From: Pedobacter sp. PAMC26386
Lineage (GTDB): Bacteria; Bacteroidota; Bacteroidia; Sphingobacteriales; Sphingobacteriaceae
Assembly: GCA_014302835.1 (NCBI GenBank)
Contig: CP060294.1
Coordinates: forward strand, 2,815,067 to 2,879,066
Direction: 5' to 3'
DNA length: 64,000 bases
The translations under genes and the position numbers were made by a program. Positions 52,726-62,172 of this stretch are shown one piece after another. Position 1 is the first letter of the stretch. Every line of letters begins with the position of its first letter. The notes under the pieces are model-generated. The model did no database searches. It saw only the letters and a list, made by a program, of their open reading frames with translations, and was not told where the DNA came from.

Positions 52726-53436
52726 ATGAAGCGTAATTATTTTTTTTTGCTGATTGCCCTGTGTTTCTTAAACACAACAAGCAATGCTCAAACCAATTAC
52801 CAGAACAGTGGTTGGTTATTCCTATTGAACAATACTAAAATCAATAAAAAATGGGGGACTCATCTGGATGTCCAGGTCAGAAGTGCAGACGATTGGAGTA
52901 ACGTCAGGAACTTCCTTTTCAGGCCAGGGATAACTTACTTTATCAATGACAAAAATGATTTAACGCTCGGTTACCTCTTAAGTGAAACCCATAACCAGGT
53001 GGACGACCTTGGAGAACACAAACTTGTGGAGCACCGCATCTGGCAACAATACATCCATAAACATAAAATTAGTACAGTTAATGTCAGTCACAGATTTAGA
53101 CTAGAGCAAAGATTCATAGAGAAAATACGGAATGAAGAGGTGTTTGCACAACGGTTAAGATATTTTGTTCGTTTTCTTATTCCTTTGAAAAAAGAGGTAA
53201 AGAACTTTGAAGAAGGGCTATTTGCAGCACTTCAAAATGAATTATTTTTCAATATTCAGCATAAAAACGAACTAAATGGTCATTTATTTGACCAAAACAG
53301 AGCATATGCCGCACTGGGATACCGCTTCAGTAAGAAATTCGATCTGGAAGCCGGATACTTAAATCAGGCAGTAAAAGGAGGAAAAGCTAATTCTATGAAT
53401 AATGTAATCCAACTCGCGGTATATACCCGATTTTAA
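52726..53436 (+). CDS. DUF2490 outer-membrane beta-barrel-like protein
   Basis: The 236-residue protein has a signal peptide (cut near SNAQ) and a series of amphipathic strands typical of DUF2490. Visible segments are WLFLLNNTKINKKWGTHLDVQVR, RNFLFRPGITYFIND and VEHRIWQQYIHKHK; later come RFRLEQRFIE and a C-terminal strand ending VYTRF. An aromatic last residue fits outer-membrane insertion. The family is widespread in Bacteroidota and has no known function; its barrel may be a porin or a structural protein. The stop is directly abutted by the end of the convergent gluconate permease gene, with no spacer and no terminator. Confidence 0.85.
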   Translation: MKRNYFFLLIALCFLNTTSNAQTNYQNSGWLFLLNNTKINKKWGTHLDVQVRSADDWSNVRNFLFRPGITYFINDKNDLTLGYLLSETHNQVDDLGEHKLVEHRIWQQYIHKHKISTVNVSHRFRLEQRFIEKIRNEEVFAQRLRYFVRFLIPLKKEVKNFEEGLFAALQNELFFNIQHKNELNGHLFDQNRAYAALGYRFSKKFDLEAGYLNQAVKGGKANSMNNVIQLAVYTRF

Positions 53437-54729
53437 TTAGATAAACTGACTGAGGATTAATACTCCGATCAGTCCAAGTATTGAAACGAGGCTCTCCATC
53501 ACTGTCCATGTCTTAAAAGTCTCTTTCAAACTCAGGTTAAAATACTCTTTAAACATCCAGAAACCAGTATCATTCACATGAGAAAGCATTAAACTCCCGG
53601 CTCCCACAGCCAGAACCATGAGTTCTGGCGAAGCGCCAGCTGTAATAAACGGGATAACCATTCCTGAAGCAGTTACAGCCGCTACGGTCGCAGAACCCAG
53701 TGTAACACGCAGCAGTGCGGTAATCAGCCAGGCAAGAATCAGTGGGGAGATATGCATATTGGCTGTCATCAACTTCACCTGATCACCAATTCCACTATCA
53801 ACCAGGACCTGTTTAAAGGCTCCCCCTGCGGCAATAATTAAAATAATCATCGCAATACTTTTCACCCCTTCAACACAGGAATTCATCGCTTTTTGCATTG
53901 GAATCTGCTGGATTAAAATCGTAATGATAATGGCCATGGTCAGCGCAACCGTCGGATTGGCAATAAAAGTCAGTACATGTTGTGCAACAGGGTTTGCAGT
54001 TAGTAAAACACCCACTGTACCAGTTACAATAAAGACAATCGGAGAAAGCGCAATGATAAAACTTTTCAGTGCAGAAGGCAGGTTCTCCTCCCCTTGCAAA
54101 TCCAGCTTTTGAGTCGCTCTATCCCCTTTAGGTAATTTAATAATAGCTCTTGGGAAAAATATTCCCGCTATAATTGCTACAGGAATACTAATGATCAAAC
54201 CATAAACTAAAGTACGGCCAATATCGGCATGAAAGATGCTGGCTAATGCAACTGGCCCAGGATGAGGCGGAAGAAAACCATGCGTTACAGACAGTGCCGC
54301 AGCCATTGGGATACCCACATACAATTTCGGGAGTTTAGCCGCCGAAGCAATGGTAAAAACCAATGGAATCAGCACCACAAAACCAGCATTATAAAATAAA
54401 GGGATCCCGACCAGTAAACCCGTCAGCAAGACTGCCCATTGTATATTTTTAATTCCAAAAACCCTGACTAGTACAAAGACAATTCTCTTTGCAGCACCAC
54501 TATCTTCAGCAAGCTTACCAACCATTGCACCCAATGCCAGTACCATAACCATATCTCCCATGGTATGACCAATACCTTCATTTACAGTGGTCATTACCTT
54601 TTCTATAGGCAGACCTAACATCAGCCCCGTAACTACCGCTACAATAAGCAGCGCAAGCATCGGACTTACTTTTTTAAGGATCAGGATTAACAGGATAATT
54701 ATCCCAAACAGTACGAGCAATAAGTCCAT
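53437..54729 (-). CDS. GntP-family gluconate:H+ symporter
   Basis: The 430-residue membrane protein has about twelve hydrophobic segments. GntP landmarks are GIGHTMGDMVMVLALGAMVGKLAEDSGAA, PLFYNAGFVVLIPLVFTIA, THGFLPPHPGPVALA, RVTLGSATVAAVTASG and the SHVNDTGFWMFKEYFNLS motif near the end. It takes up gluconate or a related sugar acid with protons. No gluconate kinase or dehydratase gene is adjacent, so a different hydroxy-acid substrate is possible. The start at 54729 is an ATG directly followed by the first membrane segment. The Prc-type protease gene upstream on the same strand ends 27 bases before it, so they may share a transcript. Confidence 0.9.
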   Translation of the reverse strand: MDLLLVLFGIIILLILILKKVSPMLALLIVAVVTGLMLGLPIEKVMTTVNEGIGHTMGDMVMVLALGAMVGKLAEDSGAAKRIVFVLVRVFGIKNIQWAVLLTGLLVGIPLFYNAGFVVLIPLVFTIASAAKLPKLYVGIPMAAALSVTHGFLPPHPGPVALASIFHADIGRTLVYGLIISIPVAIIAGIFFPRAIIKLPKGDRATQKLDLQGEENLPSALKSFIIALSPIVFIVTGTVGVLLTANPVAQHVLTFIANPTVALTMAIIITILIQQIPMQKAMNSCVEGVKSIAMIILIIAAGGAFKQVLVDSGIGDQVKLMTANMHISPLILAWLITALLRVTLGSATVAAVTASGMVIPFITAGASPELMVLAVGAGSLMLSHVNDTGFWMFKEYFNLSLKETFKTWTVMESLVSILGLIGVLILSQFI

Positions 54730-54756
54730 GGGGAAATGATTTTAATATTTTACAAT

Positions 54757-56886
54757 TTACACGGTAGGTTTCAACTGAATATAGTCTGCCATTACTTTTA
54801 AGGTTTCCTCTTCTAAGAAATCAAAGTTCTCCTCCTTTTTGATCTTATCTCCTTTTTTAACCGCAGCAAGACCTCTTGAAATCCTAAGTTTATTAAGTTT
54901 CTCTAAAGATTTAACTTCCAGGCTCTCCCGTTCTGATTTCAATTTATTTTCATTCAGTGTAACTGAGGTTTCCAGATTACGCTTCTTCATATCGGCAATA
55001 TCCTGAACCAGGATTTTATAATCCAGAGATTTCTCCATTCTTGTTTCATGAAGTTTAACCAGCTCAGCTTTAACAGCAGAAAGATTGTCTACTGGTGTGA
55101 AATCTGATTTCTGAATTTCATCCCACGGCAATGCAGAAGCTTCAGTATCCTCCCCAACTTTATCCATTGGATAGAAGGAAGGTAAAGTAATATCCGGCAT
55201 CACACCTTTATGCTGGGTACTGCTACCATTTACCCGGTAAAACTTGGCTATGGTTAAATTAATCTGTCCTAATTGAATATCACTTACCTTCTGCGCAGCC
55301 TTAGCTGACCCTGTAGCATTTACCTGAACCATACTGGCTAAACGTTGCAGAATAGATGGATTAGTTAATTTATTTAAATCAATTGGCTGCTGTACCGTTC
55401 CTTTACCATAAGTCTGCGTACCAATAATAACTCCTCTTGCATAATCTTGTATGGCACCTGCAAAGATCTCAGAAGCAGAGGCGGTCGTACGATCTACCAG
55501 CACACCAAAAGGACCACTCCAGGCAACACCAGGATTATCATCGCGATCCACTTCAATTTCCCCTTTCGGATCCTTAACCTGAACAACAGGCCCCTGATCA
55601 ATAAATAATCCGGTCAGATTAACAGCCTCCAACAAAGACCCGCCACCATTGCCCCGAAGATCCATGACAATAGCATCTACTTTATCTTTATTTTTCAACG
55701 TGTCTATCAATAGCTTTACATCGCGTGTTGTACTTTTATAATTAACCTCTCTGGCTATAGCAGCCTTAGAGTCTATATAAAACGCAGGGACATTAATGAT
55801 CCCGATTTTATAGGGTTTTCCATTAGATTGTACAGTTTTTACCTCTTTTTTAGCAGACTGATCTTCCATCACAATCTTCTCCCTGGTAATCTCCACAATC
55901 ACTGGTTTTGAAGACATATCATGCCCTACAGGTATAATTTTTAATCTGACGATAGTACCTTTTGGCCCCTTGATTTTTGTAATCGCAATATCAAGTCTCC
56001 AGCCTATGATATCTTCAAAATCTCCCATTCCCTGGGCAACTCCGATAATCCTGTCACCTGCATGCAACTGCTTACTTTTAAAAGCCGGCCCCCCTGGGGT
56101 AACTTCTGCAATCTTTAAAACATCATTTTCTGATTGCAGGTAGGCACCGATTCCTTCAATAGAACGTGACATCTGTTCATTAAACTGACTGGCCTTAGTT
56201 GGATTAAAATAATTAGTATGCGGATCAATAGTTCCAGTAAAAGCATCCATAATTACCTGGAATACATCCTGATTATTCAACTTAGCAGACTGTGACTTAA
56301 GATTCTGATATCTTTTAGTCAATGTTTCTACATTTTTAACTTCAGAAGTTCCTGCCAGTTTTAGGTTAACGAGTTCATATTTAACTTTTTTTCTCCAGAT
56401 GTCATTCAGCGCCGTAATTGAAGCGACCCATGGCATTTTCTCCCGGTTAAAGACATAACTATCCTGCTGGTCGAAATCATATTTATCTTTGATATGAGCT
56501 ATTGCATAATTCATGGTCTCATTATACCTTTTAGAATACACATTAAAAATATAAAATGGTGCGCTCAGATCTCCTGTTCTGAAAGCGTCATCCAGCGTAG
56601 TTCTGAATTGTTCAAAACTCTTGATATCTGAAGCAAGGAAATAATTCCGGTAAGGATCCAGTGCCTTGATATATTTATCTAGTACCAGTGAAGAAATAGA
56701 ATCATTCACGGTCAGTTTTTTATAGTTATAATTTTCTATCAGTGCAACTATTTGCCTCGCTACCAGGCTTTGCTTTTCATCAGGCATAATATTCGGAATA
56801 CCCTCAATCACCTGTTGCGGTTTTGGGGTACCCTGACAAGCCATTACAGCTACGGTAAAAATTGCACCTAATATTCTTTTTAACAT
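54757..56886 (-). CDS. Prc/Tsp-type carboxy-terminal processing protease (S41) lipoprotein
   Basis: The product is 709 residues from the ATG at 56886; an ATG at 56910 is also in frame, but the chosen one gives a normal lipoprotein signal (AVMACQG). It has the large Prc layout. An N-terminal helical region contains LDKYIKALDPYRNYFLASDIKSF, a PDZ domain at about 215-310 carries EVTPGGPAFKSKQLHAGDRI, and the S41 domain shows TTASASEIFAGAIQDYARG (nucleophile Ser) and QTYGKGTVQQP (Lys). A C-terminal DUF3340 region is also visible. Prc trims or degrades periplasmic proteins and affects lipoproteins and peptidoglycan enzymes. It lies downstream of the sulfate operon with a 142-base gap, so probably has its own promoter. 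Confidence 0.92.
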   Translation of the reverse strand: MLKRILGAIFTVAVMACQGTPKPQQVIEGIPNIMPDEKQSLVARQIVALIENYNYKKLTVNDSISSLVLDKYIKALDPYRNYFLASDIKSFEQFRTTLDDAFRTGDLSAPFYIFNVYSKRYNETMNYAIAHIKDKYDFDQQDSYVFNREKMPWVASITALNDIWRKKVKYELVNLKLAGTSEVKNVETLTKRYQNLKSQSAKLNNQDVFQVIMDAFTGTIDPHTNYFNPTKASQFNEQMSRSIEGIGAYLQSENDVLKIAEVTPGGPAFKSKQLHAGDRIIGVAQGMGDFEDIIGWRLDIAITKIKGPKGTIVRLKIIPVGHDMSSKPVIVEITREKIVMEDQSAKKEVKTVQSNGKPYKIGIINVPAFYIDSKAAIAREVNYKSTTRDVKLLIDTLKNKDKVDAIVMDLRGNGGGSLLEAVNLTGLFIDQGPVVQVKDPKGEIEVDRDDNPGVAWSGPFGVLVDRTTASASEIFAGAIQDYARGVIIGTQTYGKGTVQQPIDLNKLTNPSILQRLASMVQVNATGSAKAAQKVSDIQLGQINLTIAKFYRVNGSSTQHKGVMPDITLPSFYPMDKVGEDTEASALPWDEIQKSDFTPVDNLSAVKAELVKLHETRMEKSLDYKILVQDIADMKKRNLETSVTLNENKLKSERESLEVKSLEKLNKLRISRGLAAVKKGDKIKKEENFDFLEEETLKVMADYIQLKPTV

Positions 56887-57028
56887 CTCTACAGGTAATT
56901 TAAAGTCCATCCTTACAACAATATCTAAATATAATCCCAATTCCTGCAATAAAATCCTTTATCTATCAAAAAAGGGACAAACTCTAAAGCCTGCCCCCCC
57001 TTGTTCGTAGGTAAACGAAAAATCTTTG

Positions 57029-58279
57029 CTATTCTACTACAGCTCTGAACATCAAGGCACCTACAGTTAAATTTGTACGTCCATCAATCAGTATCGCTGA
57101 TCCGTTAGCTTTATTTTCGGTATATAAATCAAAAGCCAGTTCATCAGCCGTTTTTATTACCACACGGCCTATATCATTTAATTTAAACTCATGCGTTTCC
57201 TCTTTTTCCAAAGTATTGATATTTACCTTATGCAGAATTTCTCTGATTTTGCACTTGGTGAGCTTACTGTTATGTTGTAAGAAATAAGTGATAGAATCAT
57301 CCATTGGCTTATTGTCCATCCAGCACAAATCTGCCTCTATCAACTGAGACCGTTGTGGTAAATAGCTTGAATTGACCAGTACATCGCCCCTGCTGATATC
57401 AATATTATCTTTCAGGTGTAAAGTCACAGACATTCCTGCGGTAACTTCGTCGGGGTTCTGATCAAACACCTCAATCCGATCAATTACAGAACTGCTTCCA
57501 GAGGGCAAAACGGTTACTTTATCATTCACTTTAAAAGAACCACTCAGAATACGGCCCGCGTAACCTCTATAATCATGTAATGCCTCCGTTTGCGGACGAA
57601 TTACCCATTGTACAGGCATTCTTGCATAATGTAGATCCTGATTCACTGTCACTTCTACAGTTTCCAGAAAACCCAGTAAACTTGTTCCTTTATACCAAGG
57701 CATATGCTCAGAAGTGTGGACAATATTATCCCCTTTTAAAGCACTTACCGGAATAAAAGTAATATCCTGCAAGTTCAGCTTTGTGGCCATTTTGCGATAG
57801 TTTTCAGTGATCTTATGGAATACTTCCTCGCTGTAACCTTCCATGTCCATTTTATTCACACAAATAACCACATGACTCACACCCAATAAAGAAACCAGAT
57901 AAGAATGTCTGATGGTCTGCTCTACCACGCCATTTCTCGCATCCACTAAAATGATTGCCAGATTTGCTGTAGAAGCTCCCGTAACCATATTTCGGGTATA
58001 CTGAATATGACCGGGCGTATCTGCAATTATAAATTTCCGCTTTTCGGTCTGAAAATATTTATAAGCAACATCAATTGTAATTCCTTGTTCTCTTTCTGCC
58101 CGCAGCCCATCTGTTAAAATAGCCAGGTCAATTGTACCATCATCATTTTTACGGTTCGACTGTTGCAACGCTTCCAGCTGATCTGCCAAAATAGAGCCGG
58201 TATCATATAATAATCTGCCGATCAGGGTACTTTTCCCATCATCAACACTTCCTGCTGTAAAAAACTTAAGTATATTCAT
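57029..58279 (-). CDS. cysN: Sulfate adenylyltransferase, GTPase subunit
   Basis: The 416-residue protein is an EF-Tu-like GTPase. GSVDDGKSTLIGRLLYD is the P-loop, DTPGHIQYTRNM is G3 and NKMDMEG is G4, and two beta-barrel domains follow (from about 220). CysN uses GTP hydrolysis to drive adenylylation of sulfate by CysD, giving APS. There is no fused APS kinase domain, so APS rather than PAPS should be the product; this agrees with the APS-type reductase encoded upstream. The ATG shares one base with the cysD stop codon, implying coupled translation. It is the last gene of the sulfate operon. Confidence 0.95.
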   Translation of the reverse strand: MNILKFFTAGSVDDGKSTLIGRLLYDTGSILADQLEALQQSNRKNDDGTIDLAILTDGLRAEREQGITIDVAYKYFQTEKRKFIIADTPGHIQYTRNMVTGASTANLAIILVDARNGVVEQTIRHSYLVSLLGVSHVVICVNKMDMEGYSEEVFHKITENYRKMATKLNLQDITFIPVSALKGDNIVHTSEHMPWYKGTSLLGFLETVEVTVNQDLHYARMPVQWVIRPQTEALHDYRGYAGRILSGSFKVNDKVTVLPSGSSSVIDRIEVFDQNPDEVTAGMSVTLHLKDNIDISRGDVLVNSSYLPQRSQLIEADLCWMDNKPMDDSITYFLQHNSKLTKCKIREILHKVNINTLEKEETHEFKLNDIGRVVIKTADELAFDLYTENKANGSAILIDGRTNLTVGALMFRAVVE

Positions 58280-59184
58280 TAAAAGTATCCTCCTTTTTTG
58301 CGGTCTTCCATTGCTGCTTCAGATACTTTATCATCCAGACGGGCTCCACGTTCACTTATTTTTGATGCGCTGATTTCATTTATAATATCATCAATCTGAT
58401 CAGCTTCAGATTCAACTGCTGCCGTACAGCTCATATCCCCAACCGTACGGAATCTTACTTTACGATGCGTGACCACATCTGCCTCATCCATATTCAGAAA
58501 AGGAGAAGCGGCCATTAGTTGTCCGTTTCTTGTGATACAATCCCTGTTATGGGCGAAATAGATAGATGGCAATGACATTTTTTCTCTGCGGATATAATTC
58601 CATACATCCAGCTCTGTCCAGTTACTGATAGGAAATACCCTTACATTTTCTCCTTTGTGGATTTTTCCATTATAGATATTCCACAGCTCAGGGCGCTGAC
58701 GTTTAGGGTCCCACTGACCAAATTCATCCCTTACCGAAAAGATTCTTTCTTTAGCTCTCGCTTTTTCCTCATCTCTTCTGGCACCGCCGATACAGGCATC
58801 AAAGCCATGTTTCGCTATCGTATCTAACAAAGTAACTGTCTGCAAAGAATTTCTGCTCGCATTTTTACCTTTTTGCTCAATCACTTTACCATTGTCAATT
58901 GATTCCTGCACGTAACCTACAATCAGTTTCTCTCCCAAACGTTCTACCATTTCATCTCTGTAGGTAATCGTTTCTTCAAAATTATGACCGGTATCGATAT
59001 GGACCAGCGGAAAAGGAAACTTACCCGGGCGGAAAGCCTTTTCAGCCAGCCTAACCAGGGTAATCGAGTCTTTGCCACCAGAGAATAGCAATGCCGGTTT
59101 CTCAAACTGCCCCGCTACCTCACGCAGAATATGAATTGCTTCTGCTTCTAATTCGTCTAAATAATCTAAATTATATTTACTCAT
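58279..59184 (-). CDS. cysD: Sulfate adenylyltransferase, catalytic subunit
   Basis: The product is 301 residues from the ATG at 59184, the conserved start (MSKYNLDYLDELEAEAI); longer starts run into cysH. It is a PP-loop ATP pyrophosphatase with SGGKDSITLVRLAEKAF. It also has VHIDTGHNFEETITYRDEM, CIGGARRDEEKARAKERIFS and WNIYNGKIHKGENVRVFPIS. CysD transfers AMP from ATP to sulfate in the cytoplasm with CysN. Length and motifs are normal. It follows cysH by 11 bases and overlaps cysN by one base. Confidence 0.95.
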   Translation of the reverse strand: MSKYNLDYLDELEAEAIHILREVAGQFEKPALLFSGGKDSITLVRLAEKAFRPGKFPFPLVHIDTGHNFEETITYRDEMVERLGEKLIVGYVQESIDNGKVIEQKGKNASRNSLQTVTLLDTIAKHGFDACIGGARRDEEKARAKERIFSVRDEFGQWDPKRQRPELWNIYNGKIHKGENVRVFPISNWTELDVWNYIRREKMSLPSIYFAHNRDCITRNGQLMAASPFLNMDEADVVTHRKVRFRTVGDMSCTAAVESEADQIDDIINEISASKISERGARLDDKVSEAAMEDRKKGGYF

Positions 59185-59195
59185 GTGTTTTCTGC

Positions 59196-59900
59196 TTATT
59201 TTGTGGTGTGCAAACCACATTCTTTCTTTGACTGATCTTCCCACCACCATCTTCCTGCTCTGAAATCTTCACCTTCCTGAACAGCCCTGGTACAGGGTGC
59301 ACAGCCGATGCTGGGAAATCCTTTGTCATGAAGTGTATTGTATACGATATTGTTTTTCTTGATATATGCTTTCACTTCATCCAGACTCCAGTAAAAAATA
59401 GGATGAAACTTAATCAGCTGATTTTCTTCATCCCACTCCAGATTTGACATATCCGTACGGTTTAAAGATTGTTCTGCTCTGATTCCTGTAATCCAGCATT
59501 TATTTCCTTTAAGCGCCCTTTTTAACGGAACGATCTTACGGATAAAACAACACTCTTTTCTGTTTTCAACGGATTCATAAAAACTACTTGGTCCCTTTTT
59601 AGAGACCATCTCCTCCAGTGCTGCCGCATCCGGATGATAAGAATGTATAGGTTTTTGATAATTTTCCAATGTCCTGTTCCATACATAATAAGTTTCAGGA
59701 AATAACCGGCCCGTTTCCAGTGTAAACGCTTTGATAGGCAAATCATTAGTAAATATCAGATCTGTAATCACCTGGTCTTCCCAGCCAAAACTGGTAGAAA
59801 AGGTAATCTGTCCGGCGAATTTCTGCGACAGAAAAGTCAGCGCCTCTACTGGGCCCAGATCCTTAATTTGTACAGCAATTTCTTCCAGGTACGCTTTCAT
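59196..59900 (-). CDS. cysH: Adenylyl-sulfate (APS) reductase
   Basis: The 234-residue PP-loop protein reduces activated sulfate to sulfite with thioredoxin. SFGWEDQVI is the nucleotide-binding loop, and TLETGRLFPETYYVW and ITGIRAEQSLNRTDM bind the substrate. KECCFIRK and GCAPCTR hold the [4Fe-4S] cluster, which marks the APS-type rather than the E. coli PAPS-type enzyme. The C-terminal KKECGLH contains the catalytic cysteine. No PAPS-forming cysC is present in the operon, which agrees. The gene lies one base after the Met8-TauE fusion and 11 bases before cysD. Confidence 0.94.
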   Translation of the reverse strand: MKAYLEEIAVQIKDLGPVEALTFLSQKFAGQITFSTSFGWEDQVITDLIFTNDLPIKAFTLETGRLFPETYYVWNRTLENYQKPIHSYHPDAAALEEMVSKKGPSSFYESVENRKECCFIRKIVPLKRALKGNKCWITGIRAEQSLNRTDMSNLEWDEENQLIKFHPIFYWSLDEVKAYIKKNNIVYNTLHDKGFPSIGCAPCTRAVQEGEDFRAGRWWWEDQSKKECGLHTTK

Positions 59901-59901
59901 T

Positions 59902-61374
59902 TTATATAACTTTTAGAATAAACATAACAATACTCCTTAAACTCACAGCAATTACGATAATCCCTACTGCAACCATAATGCTTTTGACCGAAATACGGTT
60001 AGAAACCTTAGCCGCGATTGGTGCTGCTAAGGCACTGCCGATAACCAGGCCAGCTACCGCTTCCCAATGCGCAGATTTCAACATCGTAATAAAAGTCAGT
60101 GAGCTCATCAGTGCGATAAAAAAACGGGTCAGCTTCACTGTTCCTAAAGAAAATCTCGCATTTCTGCCACCGGCAATCAGACTGGATAAAACAATAGAAC
60201 CCCATCCACCGCCACCAACCGCATCAATAAAACCGCCAAAAAGCCCTAATAAAGTGATCTTCTTAATTTTTCCGCCCACTCTTTTCTTGGAAATATTAAA
60301 AGCTTTAGAAAGGATAACACCACCAAGAATCAAAGTATATAAGGAGATAAATGGTTTGATATAAGGCCCGTAATGCTCTAATGAAGACAATAAATAAGCA
60401 CCTGTCACTGCACCTACAATTCCCGGAATAATCAACAGTTTAAATAGCTTCCAGTTGATATTTCCCATACGGTAATGCATCCATCCGGCTATTCCGTTAC
60501 TCAGCACTTCCGAAAGATGGACACCCATACTGGCTGATGCCGGTGGAATACCCATGGACAGCGAAAATGCCGTAGAAGTAACCCCATAAGACATGCCAAT
60601 TGCACCATCCACCATTGCAAAAATAAAACCTCCTGCCAGAAACCAGTAAAAAACCGGGTTAATATCAGCCACAAATGCCTGAAATTCTGGTTCCCTTTGC
60701 CAGAAAACAGCGATAAGGACAGCGATTGATAAAACTATCGTTAACCAGATCAGCCACCTGAATTTAGGAAACGAGGTTTTCGAAGCAGCCGGTTCGACCA
60801 ATACTGCACTCACCTCATTTAATTTTTTCACTTTCGAACTGAAATCTCCCTGTAAAGTATTACGCAATGAACTCATTTGCTGCAAAGTAATATCCAGTTC
60901 GCCTGGTAGGTTATCATTAAACAATTCTTTTAATCTTTTAGCAATAGTTGGTGATTTACCATTGGTAGAGATTGCAATTTTCAAGTCTCCTTTTTTCACA
61001 ATAGACCCCAGGTAAAAATCACACAAATCAGGCTTATCAGCCACATTCACCAGTAATTTCAACGCATGGGCATCACGTATGATCTCTTCATTTAATACAT
61101 TATTATTAGTTGCAGCAATTACGATAGCAGCCTGCTCCAAATCGGCTGCCATATAACTTTTCTTCAAAAGTTTAATCTGCGGCAAACGTTCTGCAAGTGC
61201 ATCAACTTCTTCACTGATCTCTTCTGCAATCACTGTAATTTCTGCTTGCTCACTCTGGGCAAGCAACGCATTTAGCTTTTCAAGCCCTACAGGTCCAGCA
61301 CCAATAATTACTGTATGTAACTGGTTCAGCTTTAAAAACACAGGAAATAGTTGATTACCCTTCAATTCCTTCAC
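59902..61374 (-). CDS. Fusion of siroheme-synthase Met8-type domain and TauE/SafE sulfite-exporter-type transporter
   Basis: The 490-residue protein begins at a GTG three bases after the cobA stop. Residues 1-200 form a precorrin-2 dehydrogenase/sirohydrochlorin ferrochelatase-like domain with a Rossmann motif (VIIGAGPVGLEKLNALL), LLVNVADKPDLCDFYLGSIV and the STNGKSPTIAKRLKE segment. Residues 210-490 are a membrane domain of about eight to nine segments with the TSUP/TauE motifs VDGAIGMSYGVTSTAFSL, GVHLSEVLSNGIAGWMHY and FGGFIDAVGGGGWGSIV. The first part would finish siroheme after CobA. The second would move sulfite, sulfate or another sulfur anion. A frameshift artefact is unlikely because the frame is continuous. 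Confidence 0.88.
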   Translation of the reverse strand: MKELKGNQLFPVFLKLNQLHTVIIGAGPVGLEKLNALLAQSEQAEITVIAEEISEEVDALAERLPQIKLLKKSYMAADLEQAAIVIAATNNNVLNEEIIRDAHALKLLVNVADKPDLCDFYLGSIVKKGDLKIAISTNGKSPTIAKRLKELFNDNLPGELDITLQQMSSLRNTLQGDFSSKVKKLNEVSAVLVEPAASKTSFPKFRWLIWLTIVLSIAVLIAVFWQREPEFQAFVADINPVFYWFLAGGFIFAMVDGAIGMSYGVTSTAFSLSMGIPPASASMGVHLSEVLSNGIAGWMHYRMGNINWKLFKLLIIPGIVGAVTGAYLLSSLEHYGPYIKPFISLYTLILGGVILSKAFNISKKRVGGKIKKITLLGLFGGFIDAVGGGGWGSIVLSSLIAGGRNARFSLGTVKLTRFFIALMSSLTFITMLKSAHWEAVAGLVIGSALAAPIAAKVSNRISVKSIMVAVGIIVIAVSLRSIVMFILKVI

Positions 61375-61377
61375 AGC

Positions 61378-62172
61378 TTATAACTCTTCTTTAATGGCGG
61401 CAAAAAAATCTTTGATGGGTTGAAATTGAGGATGCAGGGAAACAACCTCACCAAACACTAAAATAGCTGGTGCGCCTATCCCTTTTTCCAAAACAACCTC
61501 TTCAATAGTATCTACAATACCGATAGCCAGTTTTTCCTCTTCAGTAGAACCGCTTTGTATCACCGCAACAGGTAAATTATGTTTTCCTTCCTGTTGATAT
61601 AGTTTTACAATTTCTTTCAATTTATTTAAGCCCATTAACACCACTACAGTTGCTTTTGTACGGACAGCTTCATAAAGATCATTTGATATAGCACCTGATG
61701 CTGTTGATCCGGTAACTACCCAAAAACTTTCACTTAATCCGCGGTGCGTAACCGGAATTTGCTGTAAACCGGGTACTGAAATAGAACTTGACAATCCTGG
61801 AATCATTTGCGCAGGGATATTATATCCGGCAGCAAAATTCAATTCTTCATAACCACGGCCAAATACAAACGGGTCTCCACCTTTTAAGCGAACCACATGC
61901 CCGTAATTGAGCGCATAATCAACCATTAATTTGTTGATCGCTTCCTGCGAATAAGAATGTTCACCTGAACGTTTCCCTACATAAACTCTGATTGCATTTG
62001 CTGAAGCGTAGTCTAGTACTTTCTCGTTGACCAAAGCATCATATAAGATCACATCCGCATCTTTCAATGCATTTGCACCTTTCATGGTAATCAGCTCGGG
62101 ATCTCCCGGGCCGGCACCAACCAAAGTAATTCTTGGTTCTCTGATTTTTTTTGTTCCTGAATTAATTACCAT
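61378..62172 (-). CDS. cobA: Uroporphyrinogen-III C-methyltransferase
   Basis: The 264-residue SAM-dependent methyltransferase adds the two methyl groups that turn uroporphyrinogen III into precorrin-2 on the way to siroheme. It has the family landmarks LVGAGPGDPELITMKG, DVILYDALV, VRLKGGDPFVFGRGYEE, IPGLSSSISVPGLQQIPVTHRG and the VVLMGLNKL segment. The start overlaps the sulfite reductase gene by 11 bases, and the Met8-type fusion follows at three bases. Translational coupling of the siroheme steps with the siroheme enzyme is therefore likely. It is a lone CobA domain, as expected when Met8 is separate. Confidence 0.95.
   Translation of the reverse strand: MVINSGTKKIREPRITLVGAGPGDPELITMKGANALKDADVILYDALVNEKVLDYASANAIRVYVGKRSGEHSYSQEAINKLMVDYALNYGHVVRLKGGDPFVFGRGYEELNFAAGYNIPAQMIPGLSSSISVPGLQQIPVTHRGLSESFWVVTGSTASGAISNDLYEAVRTKATVVVLMGLNKLKEIVKLYQQEGKHNLPVAVIQSGSTEEEKLAIGIVDTIEEVVLEKGIGAPAILVFGEVVSLHPQFQPIKDFFAAIKEEL

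Noticed and set aside
59978..60364. 128-codon plus-strand frame opposite the TauE/SafE part of the fusion
   Set aside because: Mirror of a membrane protein; its hydrophobicity comes from the opposite strand.
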